A DNA stretch of 64,000 bases from Ampelomyces quisqualis (taxonomy: Eukaryota; Ascomycota; Dothideomycetes; Pleosporales; Phaeosphaeriaceae): NCBI GenBank assembly GCA_018398575.1, contig JAGTXZ010000008.1, positions 1,984,001 through 2,048,000 on the forward strand, given 5' to 3'. The position numbers were made by a program, and so were the translations under genes. Below the pieces are notes generated by a model, which made no database searches, had not been told where the DNA came from, and worked only from the letters and a program-made list of their open reading frames with translations. Positions 10,811 through 21,300 of this stretch are shown here, one piece after another. Within the stretch, counting starts at the first letter, position 1; each line of letters starts with the position of its first letter.

Positions 10811-10915
10811 GTTGAAAGTCGATATGCAAGGCAACCTGGATCTTCGAAGCTTGCCGTACTGAATGTGGATGCGAGGGCGGCGTGATGAGAACTTTCAGAG
10901 CAGCACAACGTGCTC

Positions 10916-10921
10916 TTTATA
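10916..10921 (-). promoter_or_regulatory. TATA box of the isochorismatase-family gene
   Basis: TATAAA reads on the minus strand about 106 bp upstream of the start codon at 10810, followed by GAGCACG. The distance suits a fungal core promoter with a short 5' UTR. Confidence 0.5.
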
Positions 10922-11911
10922 CTCCTCACAGCCCTCTCCCGCTCCAGGCATCTGAATCGCTTGGACATCGTCTATGCTTCATTCACATGCAAGCTTTACC
11001 CTCCTGCCAACGATAAGTAGCTGCTTGGCCCACTTCCCTGCATGACTTGTACCACGCTCTAGGATCGTGACTGAAGCCAACAGCAGAAATTTCTGGTATT
11101 TCATCGATGACTAACGTGCTACATACGTTAGCTCATCCTGCGCTTGGTCGATGGCAGCTTGTGTAACTCGCCGCTTGCCTCGAGGATTATATCCATCGTG
11201 CATTCCGGAATTGAGCCGCTCTCAAAACGATCTAGCAGCGAGGCTTGACTCCAGTAAATCACGTGCACTGCCTAATAGAGTCGTTGATAATCACCATAGC
11301 TGTTTACCCAGCCTCGCTTGGGGCTGACGCCACGCGAAGCTAACGGGTCTCCCCCATTCTCCCGATGCACGTAAGCAGATCTCGACTTATTCATCAGCAA
11401 TTACTCACCCATCAATCAGCCCTCGAGCGAAAAGCGCATGGTTCAGAAATGGGTAAACTGGCTACGGCCCCGAATAGTTCTGGTAGTGGAAAGAAGCCGC
11501 GAAAATTTGCCTCTATTATCGCCGTGTGCCGAGTCCAAAGACCATTTTGCGCATTCGGAATTCGGCCAACGGTCTCCGAAAGCCGACCTGGTCACGATCG
11601 CGGTGTTTAGAGACGAAAACAGGTGTTTCGTCCGTCATGACTTGAGTTGATGATTGATAGCTTAACAAAGAGTGTGAAATCAAGAAGAAAGGCTGACGAT
11701 GGCGCCAAATTGGGCGATATGAAATGTGGGCAGGTTCGTGGCGACACGGGGTAAGCGACCCGTCGTGAACAGCAATGGTCGTCGTGTGAATGGGGTGGCT
11801 ACGACCGTCAGGTTAGGAGCCTATTCGGTACATGAAGCTTAAGCTGCCGTTTTGATACCAGATGAGGTAAGATTCGTAACGTAGGGGGCTGGCGTTGGTT
11901 TGAAGCTATTA
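10922..11911. other. upstream region without a supported gene
   Basis: About 1 kb of normal-composition sequence between the isochorismatase promoter and the repeat after the alpha/beta hydrolase gene. The frames at 11365-11650 are short, lack motifs and overlap each other. I see no gene. Confidence 0.4.
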
Positions 11912-12097
11912 TATTACTCTCTTAGTGAGAGACACATTTTAACGTACAATTCTCAGCTCAAGTGATACATGATCCGCTCGTCTATGCACCAAGTCCGTTG
12001 CTCTACATTACTCTCTTAGTCAGAGACACATTTTAACGTACAGTTCTCAGCTCAAATGATACATAATCCTCTCGTCTATGCACCAAGTCCGTTGCTC
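11912..12097. repeat. 92 bp tandem duplication covering the end of the alpha/beta hydrolase gene
   Basis: Copy 1 (about 11912-12003) and copy 2 (12006-12097) are offset by exactly 94 bp and differ at only a few positions, several of them G/A or C/T. Copy 2 includes the last codons and TAG stop of the hydrolase gene (12076-12097) plus its 3' flank. Copy 1 repeats the same codons and stop outside the gene. It is a local tandem duplication of a gene end and its downstream region. Confidence 0.85.
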
Positions 12098-13452
12098 GAC
12101 AAAAACTTTTGGATAACTTCATATCCAGCAGTCGCGTTATACTGGAAGTTCAGCCCATGTCCCGTACCAGGCTGAATGTGCGCCTCAAACGCAGACGACT
12201 TGGGGTATGCAGCAGCAACACCAGCGGGGACGTTCTCAGCCGTGCTGTTGGGCAAGTTTGCATAACAGTTGCCACCGCAGAAAGGCACATCATGCTCGCC
12301 CGTGATGACGAGAACTGGGCCCGTAAAGGGACTGCTACTTGGGGAGCTACCAATGGTCAAGAGCTCGCCGACGGTGACGGGCTGCTTGGTTGTTTCGCCA
12401 GCAAGCGCAATTCCGATGTCGTAGTTGCCAGGATACAAGAACGCGTATTGAAGCGCGGTCAGGTCGGAGGAAACTAGGTAGCCAGATGGGTAGTCATATT
12501 GGAAGACCGTCTCGTTGTAGCCCGTGATCAAGTCCAAGACCTCTGTGGTGGCTACTTCATTCCAAATGTCATCCGATGTAAGATCAACGCCGGCGGCTTC
12601 GAGGATTCGCTGGAGACCAGGCACGAGGTCCTTGTCTACGTTGTACTGAGACACAAGCTTGCGGACGCCTTCATTAGATGCGTTGCCTAGGCGAAGTGGC
12701 TGATTCAGGCGTGCGCTGTGGAGGTTCCAACCGGCCACGATGTATGGGAGGAATTGCGCCGCGACTGAAAAGCCAGTCAAAACCACACCATCGGTGTTCT
12801 CCGGGTACAGCGCTGATAGCCAGTACGATTGCACGGACCCAAAAGAGTGACCTACGTGAATGACCGTGTCGTAAGATGCGCCAATTTCTTTGATACTGCC
12901 ATTGCGCAGCTTGAGTGTGACTGCATTGAGAGCCTCTACTTCGGCTTGGGCTTGGATCTCGTTGAATGCATCGCCGTGAGACGAATTACCAATGCCGAGA
13001 CGATCAATGGCAAGTGTGCTGTAACCAGCTGCAAGCGCAGTATTGACATAGCTGTAGTTGTAATTGTTATAGTCCAAGTCCCAGTATCTACAACATGATC
13101 AGCATTGTCTGGATTACCGAACAGTCAAAACTCACGTCTTATCGAACCCGATTCCGTGAGTCAAGAGCTGAATGCTCCCGCTGCTCCCGCTGTCGGGGCG
13201 GCAATACTGTGCTGAGATCTCGTAATTTCCTTGCAAGGTCTGGTATCCTTCAAGCAAAGTGGCGGTGTAATTTTTCTGGAACTCGTTGAACCGAGTCGCG
13301 AAAGCTCCTACGTCCAAATTTCCTTCTACAAGCACTTGCCGGAACTGTCCTTGTCGGGAGGATATTTCGACGGGAATCTGAAAGAGGGAGCATTGTCTAG
13401 CGGCCGCAACGGCCGCGAGGAGTAGTGACGAGAATGCCTTGAGAGGAGCCAT
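12076..13452 (-). CDS. secreted alpha/beta hydrolase
   Basis: Two exons, 13452-13136 and 13087-12076, joined over a 48 nt intron (GTGAGT donor, TTGTAG acceptor), give 442 residues. The N-terminus is a typical signal peptide: MAPLK, then FSSLLLAAVAAA, with Cys soon after the probable cleavage site. The nucleophile elbow is GHSFG (Ser about 187). The likely acid is in GEHD (Asp about 372) and the His in GTGHG (about 416). Several N-x-S/T sequons and paired Cys in the CGGNC loop fit an extracellular protein. The splice restores the phrase GIGFDKTYWDLDY, usual for this fungal hydrolase group. Substrate is unknown; lipase, esterase or lactonase activity are all possible. Its 3' end is duplicated downstream. 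Confidence 0.88.
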
Positions 13453-13558
13453 AGTTGATGCGAATCGGATTAAGGGAAGAGAAGTAGGATATGAATGATA
13501 TAGAAGATAAGTAGTTCAATACATGCACACAAGTGTCGCGCCTGTCAGCAACGTGCGC

Positions 13559-13565
13559 TTATATA
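13559..13565 (-). promoter_or_regulatory. TATA box of the alpha/beta hydrolase gene
   Basis: TATATAA reads on the minus strand about 107 bp upstream of the start codon at 13452. The spacing matches the TATA box of the neighbouring isochorismatase-family gene. Confidence 0.5.
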
Positions 13566-14566
13566 GCACGCAGTGGGCAATGTGACTGAGCCTCACTGTA
13601 CGTACCTGGCTGCAATGTCACATCATAGTCGATTTGAAAAAAAAACGGCCCCTTGGATCCTCACCCTGGGCGCTAGCTTTGGTCCACCGGTGCTTCCATA
13701 GTGTTAGTGTTGGTCGAGCGGTTGTGTTGTCCGATCTGACGTGGTGTGACCAGTAAGACCCAACAGGACGCGTCTACCATGTACCTGTCTTGGTGCTGGG
13801 CTGTCGGGCGCGCTCACGAGCGATCGGAATTTCTGGAGCCGGAATGATTGTGGGTGCTGGGCTCAAAGCCTGGAAGGCATGTAGCCCCAAATGTTGTCGT
13901 AAGAGGAGGCAAGATAGCGTGGTTTAGCCTCGTGAATCTGCTCTAGTGGATGTTTGGTCCCGGTCAATGCTTTGCGCAAAGATTCCCGGTCTGATTATTG
14001 GTGGTGAGTGTGCTGGAGCGGATCACGCTACCACGGCTTCGATCTATCCCCACAACAGGGGAGGCACTGCGTCATTCGATATTTGTTGGTGCTTGGACGC
14101 CACAAAGTCCTTGCAGGCTTCATTATCGTGTCGTTGTCGCGGGGTTGTCGAGACGTGAAGACGAAAGACGACGCTGCAATGCGACTGGACACGACATGTA
14201 ATGACAGCAGCACGACCTCCCCTAGCCTGACCATGCGTTCGCCTACCGGGGTGTGATCACGTTTGTGCTTATTGTATTCGGGAGCTGTAGGATTTGCCGC
14301 AGCGCCTCCCATGATAATGCGGTTCCACGTTTGGGTTCGACGGTGTTCATGCGGTGGTGAACACATGTGCGGGACGTCATAGACGGTGATTGCGCGACGG
14401 CACTAGTGCGGATGGTAGGTAGCACGTAAGCCGCACGTGGAAAGCACAGCCATCATGAACCAGCGAGTCAACAACTTGACGAATTCCAAATGCTGCGATG
14501 TTACGGCCGAAAAACGTTCAATGCGAATGCCAAATGCTCTATCAGCGCAGCCACCTAGGTAGTTAC
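13566..14566. other. 1 kb intergenic region, nothing recognised
   Basis: Normal composition, with an A9 run near 13637. The open frames at 13946-14425 overlap on both strands, carry no motif and include many rare-looking combinations. I see no gene. Confidence 0.4.
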
Positions 14567-16078
14567 TCATTGGGCCTTCTTCTTCAACAGGTAATCGCCG
14601 CCTCGCACAGCCTTGTAGACACCATACAAGCCGCCCAGAAAAGCATTGCTCTTGACAATCCTCTCCAACATGCCCTTGATGCCACCTCCATATTCTTCCT
14701 TCCCCCCTCTATCCTTGACCTTGTCCCAGATGGACGGAAGCGACGTCGCGTTGAACTTTTGTCGCAAGGCATGGTACTTTTGCTTGTCGTAGACCTGCCA
14801 CCACTCGTCTTCGGCATAAAATACCCGCGAGTAAAGCCATTTCAAGCCACCGAGTTCGCGCATCTTTGCTTCGATTTCTCGATTTGCGCGAACGTAGTCG
14901 GTCTCGGAAGACGGGTAAGGGCCCCAGACACCAATGTTAATGTAGTTTCCATGATATGCGCCGTCACTCTCTTTGCCGCCAACAGCACCATGGTACGATT
15001 TCGGATGGCCCATGGAACTTCTACCATCTGGGCGCAGCGGACAGAGCCACAATGGATATATGCCGAATTTCCGGTCGATAAAGTCTGTGAATGCTGCAGC
15101 ATTACCCGCTGGAAGTGCAATGTCTTGGATGATGTACCGGTCTATGTATCCTGAAGCATGCAACGCATGGTACATGATGCGAGTGTGCATGAAGTAGTCG
15201 AGCAGAAAGCGTGTGAAGCAGAGAAATGGGATCATGAATTGTTTGTATGCGTACATGCCCATCCAAAAGGCACCTCTATCATACCGGAATAGGTAGTCTT
15301 GTATAGGAACAAGTTCCTTGGTAACTATGCCTCTTTGCGCGATTGACTTTGCGTGTATCCAGAACCATTCATTCTGTGGCTTGGAGAAGCGACGTAAAGG
15401 GATATGCGTAAAGGTGTTGCCGTCGGTGAGCTGTCCTGTCACTATGACACCCAATTGCTTGGAGAAGATGATTCCATCAAGGTAATCGTTTTCAGACTTG
15501 GTCGTCTCATGTTGCATCATGGTAGTGGCCTCTTCAAATGAAGATGTAGGATGGTAAGTCATTTCCACCATTGACTTTAGAGGAAGTAGCTGTAGCTCGA
15601 TCATGGTGAGCACACCAAGCGTACCGAAACTGCCTCGTAGTCCTTGGAAGAGCTCGGCGTTTTCCGTTGACGAAGCGGTGAGGAGTGTACCGTCAGCCAG
15701 CACAACCTCGGCGCTGAGCACGGTTCGGTCGAAAAAACCGTGCTTAAAGCTACTGCTCTCGCCAGCTGTTCCGACGAAGCCTCCTCCTACTGTGATACCT
15801 GGAAACTCCATGACGACTGGGGGAAGCAGGCCAGCTTTTATCGTTTCGCGGACCAAGGCGTCCATTGGCACATTGGGCTCGACCATGGCAGTCTGGTTCT
15901 CGTGGTCAATGGACAGGACGTGATTCAAAGAGCTAACATCGACGATGGCATCGCGGTTAAAATCTGCATGGCGCGTGCTGTTTGTGCTGCCATGATACAC
16001 ACGGAAGGGAGCACTGAGATTGTAAAAGTATTGTATACGAGAACGGAGTTTCTCGACAGCAGAGCGATGAGCGTCCAT
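14567..16078 (-). CDS. FAD-binding oxidoreductase, Delta(24)-sterol reductase (DHCR24/Diminuto)-like, copy 1
   Basis: A single exon of 503 residues from the ATG at 16078. The frame is open further upstream to 16315, but those codons overlap the divergent partner gene and look like promoter. The FAD-binding PCMH fold shows VEPNVPMDALV near residue 70 and the TVGGGFVGTAGESSS loop near residue 105. The C-terminal half carries the family's YLFRYDRGAFW and PLWLCPLR motifs. The family uses FAD to reduce side-chain or conjugated double bonds, as in sterol C24 reduction. Standard fungal ergosterol synthesis does not need a DHCR24 step, so the substrate here is uncertain. It is intronless, whereas its head-to-head paralogue has two introns within this very motif region. 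Confidence 0.86.
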   Translation of the reverse strand: MDAHRSAVEKLRSRIQYFYNLSAPFRVYHGSTNSTRHADFNRDAIVDVSSLNHVLSIDHENQTAMVEPNVPMDALVRETIKAGLLPPVVMEFPGITVGGGFVGTAGESSSFKHGFFDRTVLSAEVVLADGTLLTASSTENAELFQGLRGSFGTLGVLTMIELQLLPLKSMVEMTYHPTSSFEEATTMMQHETTKSENDYLDGIIFSKQLGVIVTGQLTDGNTFTHIPLRRFSKPQNEWFWIHAKSIAQRGIVTKELVPIQDYLFRYDRGAFWMGMYAYKQFMIPFLCFTRFLLDYFMHTRIMYHALHASGYIDRYIIQDIALPAGNAAAFTDFIDRKFGIYPLWLCPLRPDGRSSMGHPKSYHGAVGGKESDGAYHGNYINIGVWGPYPSSETDYVRANREIEAKMRELGGLKWLYSRVFYAEDEWWQVYDKQKYHALRQKFNATSLPSIWDKVKDRGGKEEYGGGIKGMLERIVKSNAFLGGLYGVYKAVRGGDYLLKKKAQ

Positions 16079-16266
16079 AATTGTGATTGTGATGCTTGAT
16101 TGAGGTTGATGCACGTGAAAGTGGGCAAAGTCAATCCATCGGCGCGCGTCAGCGGGCTTGGCGAGTGGCAAGTGGAGATGCACATCCGGGCTTCCGACGA
16201 CCGCTATCCTGTGTCCTTGTTCCCCAGGTTCTGTTCCGAAATTGGTAGCATTCCTGCGTGTTGACC
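16079..16266. promoter_or_regulatory. 188 bp bidirectional promoter between two DHCR24-like genes
   Basis: The start codons at 16078 (minus) and 16267 (plus) are only 188 bp apart, so both genes must share this spacer for transcription initiation. I see no clear TATA box. Co-regulation is inference. Confidence 0.6.
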
Positions 16267-18064
16267 ATGGAGGAGCACAAAACCACCGTGGCCAGGTTAG
16301 CGTCAGAAGTTGCACGTTTTAGTGCCGCGAAAGTACCCTTCCGCATATATCACGGCTCTACCTTGTCAACGCGACAATCATCTCGCCAGCGCAATCAGAT
16401 CATCGACGTTAGCTCACTGAACCATGTGCTCCAGTTCAACAAGAGCACGAAGACAGTCCTGGTGGAGCCAAATGTAGCCATGGACCGGTTCGTTGAAGCA
16501 ACGCTGGCACAAGGGCTGTTACCAAAAGTGGTCATGGGTAAGCATCAGATTCCTATCTCATGGGTTGTTAGCTGATGGCAATGGTGCTAGAACTACCCAA
16601 CATCACAGTGGGTGGCGGGTGAGTCCGGACGTCTTATTTGGCCATGGTCTGCCCTATGGATCAGCGCGGAAGGGCTCTCTATATCATGGCTACTGACTAC
16701 TGCTGCTTAGATTTTCCGGGACTAGTGGGGAGAGCAGCTCGTACAAGTACGGGCTATTCGATCGCAGCGTTTGCGGAGTTGAGATGGTGCTTGGGAATGG
16801 CGATGTGGTGTGGGCCAGCGCGGAAGAAGAGCGAGACTTGTTTTTCACAGCCGCCGGCAGTTGTGGAAGCGTCGGAGTCATCACTCTCCTAGAGATGGAG
16901 CTGATTGATGCGAAGAGCCATGTGGAGCTACAATACATAGCAGTCGACAGCACGCAAGAAGCGGTGCAGCACTTGCGGCACTATCAAGACAAGCCGGATG
17001 TCAGCTACATGGATGGTATCATGTACTCGATGAGCAGTGGGGTGATTATGATTGGGCGTCTGACGGACAAGACAATCCCTGGCAGGACGCAGAGGTTCGA
17101 CAGAGCACACGATCCGTGGTTCTACATGCATGCTGAAGAGGTTTTGAGGAAGATGGAGGCGGACAAGAGCGAGTACAGAGAGACGATGGCAGTGCAGGGG
17201 TACCTGTTCAGGTACGATAGAGGGGTGTTTTGGAGCGGTCTCCGTGCCTTCAAGTACTTTGTCACTCCCTTCAACCGGGTCACGCGGTACTTGCTGGACC
17301 CGTTCATGTGCTCGCGGACCATGGTACATGCGTTGCATCGGTCAGGCCTGTCGTCGAGAAGCATTATTCAAGACTACGGTGTGCCTTACGATGCGGCCTC
17401 GGAGTTTGTCCGATGGACCGACGAGAAGGCGGGCATCTGGCCTCTGTGGCTGTGTCCAGTGCAATCGGCACCGCAAGGCGAACGGAGCTTCTCGCAGGGC
17501 AACAACATCAAGGCGGGGATGCTGCTCAATGTTGGCATCTGGGATGTGGGGCCAGCCGACTCGCGCGCTTTCATCCAGCTGAACCGCGACTTTGAATCCA
17601 AGGTGAGCGAGCTCGGCGGGATGAAGTGCTTGTATGCGCACGCCTACTACACGGAGCGGGAATTTTGGGATATCTACGACGAGAAGAAGTACATGGCGGT
17701 GAGGAGGAAGTACCACGGAGAGAGTTTGGCGAGCGTGTACGACAAAGTCAAGGGCGACGTGCACGACAAAGTCAAGGGCGACGTGCACGACAAAGTCAAG
17801 GGCGACGTGCACGACAAAGTCAAGGGCGACGTGCAGGACAAAGTCAAGGGCGACGTGCAGGACAAAGTCAAGGGCGACGTGCACGACAAAGTCAAGGGCG
17901 ACGTGCAGGGGGTGGCAGGAGAGCCGACGGAGAAGCGAGTCCAAGGCTGGAGCGAGTGGGCGTCCAACCGCTTCTGGAAGACATGGCCGCTGGGAGGGGT
18001 GTATGGCGTTGCGAGCGCAGCCAAGGGACTGGTGGTGGAGAGCGACTTTTTGTTGAACAAGTAG
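16267..18064 (+). CDS. FAD-binding oxidoreductase, DHCR24/Diminuto-like, copy 2 with internal minisatellite
   Basis: Three exons, 16267-16537, 16591-16618 and 16711-18064, give 550 residues. Exon 2 is a 28 nt microexon coding for ELPNITVGG. Introns of 53 and 92 nt have GTAAGC/GTGAGT donors and TAG acceptors, and phases close. The FAD motif (VEPNVAMDRF, then TVGGGFSGTSGESSS) and the C-terminal motifs YLFRYDRGVFW and PLWLCPVQ match copy 1 throughout. About 100 residues from the C-terminus the unit DKVKGDV(H/Q) is repeated seven times; copy 1 has one DKVK there, followed by DRGG. That insertion explains most of the extra length. The protein is probably still active because the repeat lies outside the FAD motifs, but this is inference. 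Confidence 0.86.
17741..17908 (+). repeat. in-frame coding minisatellite, 7 x 24 bp
   Basis: Seven head-to-tail 24 bp units encode DKVKGDVH or DKVKGDVQ. The units are identical except for the last base (CAC or CAG codon). The high identity indicates recent expansion or strong homogenisation. The reverse strand is also open through the array, which creates a long spurious antisense frame. Confidence 0.95.
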
Positions 18065-18357
18065 GGAGTAGGAGAGAGCGATGATGATGGCGGCCGTGTT
18101 TGAGTGAAGGTGGATTGGAGGGTTCAGGTTTCAGGCACGCGTGCACGTGGTGACGTATCAACGGCCCAGCCACCGCGATTCATTCACGGCCAACGCGTGT
18201 GTCTGCTCTGTCCCTCTCACAACCACCATCTCTCACAACCACCATCTCTCACAACCACCATCTCTCACAACCACCATCCACCGCACGCTCTTGGCCACCA
18301 CACCACACCACCACACCACCCCACCCCACACCACACCGGCACGTCCCGTCGGCAGCC
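18065..18357. promoter_or_regulatory. promoter and leader of the coiled-coil gene, with 16 bp x 4 repeat
   Basis: This spacer between the FAD gene and the coiled-coil gene contains four perfect 16 bp units (CTCTCACAACCACCAT) at 18214-18277. A CA/CCA-rich tract continues to about 18340. Such pyrimidine-rich leaders are common in fungal genes. The codons from 18199 are open in frame but begin with GTG. Confidence 0.6.
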
Positions 18358-21300
18358 ATGGCCCGCCTCAGTGGCCTGCCCTCGGAGCACCACCACGAGG
18401 GTCCTGGTGACGCCCCCCGACGCAAACGCGGCCGCCCCAGCAAGAGTCAGGCGGCGTCCACCGGCAAGCGCACTGCCTCGCCCTCGTTCGCAGAGGCGCC
18501 CCCCGGCAAGCGCACCGCCTCGCCCTCGTTCGCAGAGGCGCCCCCCGGCAAGCGCACCGCCTCGCCCTCGTTCGCAGAGGCGTCGCACCCCCCGCCCAAG
18601 CGCACCAAGCCTCTGCAGGCCGCCGACGAGGACCAGGCCCCCGACGAGGACCAGCCCCCCCACCAGGACCACCCCCCCCACCAGGACCAGGCCCCCGACC
18701 AGGACCAGATCGCCGACGAGCTGCTGCAGTCCTTCTCGCGGTCCCAGCACGTCGCCCGCCGCCACTCGGAATTCCCCCTGCCCGCCCACCTGCCCCCCGC
18801 CCGCCGCGCCCGCAAATCCATGCCCGCCCGCCTGGCCGTCGAGCGCGTCGACGAGGCCCTTGACGGCACCCAGTTCCAGTACGCGCCCCTCACCGCCGTC
18901 CTCGACGGTCGCACCCGCCGCCGCCTCCGCCGCAGCCATCTCAGCCAGGAGGTCAACGAGTTCGAGTCTGGCCAGAAGAAGGACAAGAAGCGCATGCTGG
19001 AGCTCCAGGAGCAGCTGCGTGCACGCGACGCCCAGATCCGCGCCCTGACCTTTGAGCTCGAGGCCGTCCGCATGGGCAACATCGACATGACGTCGGAAGC
19101 CGCCGAGGAGCTGGAGCACAAGCTCCAAGACGCCCAGCACGAGCTCGACGCCCTCCGCGCATCGTCCCTTTACAACGGCAGCGACCGCGACATGAGCACC
19201 TTGGACGGTGCCGCCGACTTTTCCGCCGCCGACGACGACGACGACGACGACGGCCAGCTTCTTCTCGTCGACCGCGACGACCTCCATCTCTCGCGCGACA
19301 TCGACCTGATTGCCACACCCACCGGCAAGTACGCCTCCCGCGTCCAGGAACTGTCGAGCCAGATGACCTTCGAGTCCCTCGACCAAGTCTCGCAGCTCGT
19401 CGAGGACTCGCTCATGGAAGACGACGTGGCGGCCATTCCCGACAAGATTGAGGACCAGGCCGTCCAGCGCTACGAGCGAGAGCTGCACCACCACATCCAG
19501 CTTCTTGCCCAGTCCCAGGGCGCCCTGCGCATCGTCACCCTCGAGCTGCAGAACCTGCACTTCCTGGACCCAGGCCATTCGAGCACAGAAATCCTCGTCC
19601 AACTGCGCCACGGCTTCGACACGCTCCGTCTAGAAATGGACAAGCTCTTCCCAAACGCCACCACCACCCTGACCAACCAGCAGCTTCTTCACAAGATCCC
19701 CGAGCTCTTCGGCGGCATCTTCTTTGAGCTCAAGGAGAAGCTCACCACACTCAACAGCTCGCAGAAGACCGAGGTGCTCCTCCGTCGCCAGTACGAGGGC
19801 GTCTTGGATCTTCTAGCCGACTCGGAAGCACGCGCCCAGGAGCTCGAGCAGAAGGAGTACAGCCTGGACAAGAGCAACGAGGACAAACAGCGGACCATTG
19901 TCCATCTCGAGGAGCAAATCACCACACTGACTGGCCTTGCAACCGACCAGGAGACGCTGCTCAAGGACAGGGATGCGCACATTACCCTACTTGGACAAGA
20001 CATTCAAAACAAGGACACTGCTCTCGAGCGCCTTGGTGAGGCCATGGACAAGTACCGCCAGGATCTTGACACGGCAACCGAGACGGCAACTGCATTCCAA
20101 GTGGAGCACCATGCCATGGTGACGCGCATGGACGAGGAACACGGCGACACGATTCGACGTCTCCAAGCCGAGCTTGACGCCGAGCAAGCCGCTCGAGAGG
20201 TCGCCGAAGCGGATGCCATCCAAAAGGGCCAGTACGTTGAGGATCTTGAAGCTCGTGTTCAGCGTCTCGAAAACGACCTTTCGTCCCTCACCGACGAAAT
20301 GGCTCAGCTTACCGAGGCCCTCACCCAGCAGACCAAAGCTCGTGAGACCACCGAGGTCCAGCGTGATGAGCAAGCTGAGATGGTGTATGAGTATGCCAAC
20401 AAGATGGAGAACCTCGGACAGACCATCACCGACCTCAAGGCACAGCTCAAGGACTTCCAGGACAACCTTGCAAGCGAGCGTATCCAACGCGAGCAGACCG
20501 AGGCCGCTCTAGATGAAGCAAACGAGAATATGGACAATCTCAATCAGCAAGTCCACCATGGGGGTATCCAGGCCAACGAGCTCCGATCCAAGCTGTTTGC
20601 GCTACAACAGGAGAAGGATCAGACGATCAAAGAGCTACAGGAAGAAGCGCAGGAGCGTGAAGACGTTCTCAGCACGGAGCTTCACACGGAGCGCGAGGCT
20701 CGCGCTGTCGCTGAGAAGACTGTCATCAAGCTGAACAAGCAAATTGAGCAGCTTCAAGGTGAATTGGCCACCGCTGACATTGATCTGACCAACATGACGC
20801 AAGCTCGCCAGTTGCTCGAGCAGGATCGTGAGCAACAGGTGCTCGCTCTCAGCCAGCAGCTTGCGGACCTGACTGCAAAGTACACCGCCTTGGAGACGTC
20901 TACTCAGTCCACCATCAATGCTCTGCAGGCGAGCATCACCGACCTCAACAATCAAGTCCAGTGGCAACAGGCTGAGATTAAGCGTCTTACCCTGGAGATT
21001 GCGGACAAGGATGAGCGTTACGAGCAAGACACCAATCTGTTGAAGGAGGAGATTGTAGAGCTCAAGGAGAGTCTAGACAACGAGCGCGAGGACAATGTTA
21101 GGAGCAGGAAAGAGATTGACTCTCTGTCCCAGCGCGTCGAACACGAGGCAAACGAAGTCCTCAACATGGTCAACTCCCACAACGCCGAGTCGACCGCCCT
21201 CAAGGCCACCATCTCCACCCTCGAAGCAACCATTCAGAACCACCAAACCAACGCCGAGCAGTACGCCGCAGAGTACGAACAGACCTTGACAGAGTACACC

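Noticed and set aside
17342..17944. 200-codon minus-strand frame with HVALDFV repeats
   Set aside because: This is the complement of the 24 bp minisatellite inside the FAD oxidoreductase gene.
18199..18357. Upstream extension of the coiled-coil gene through the CA-rich repeats
   Set aside because: It starts at GTG and consists of repeat-encoded His/Thr/Pro. The ATG at 18358 has better context.
18265..19611. 448-codon open frame on the minus strand
   Set aside because: It is antisense to the strongly supported coiled-coil gene. It arises from GC-rich codon bias and the in-frame repeats, is very rich in Gly/Val/Leu, and has no motif.
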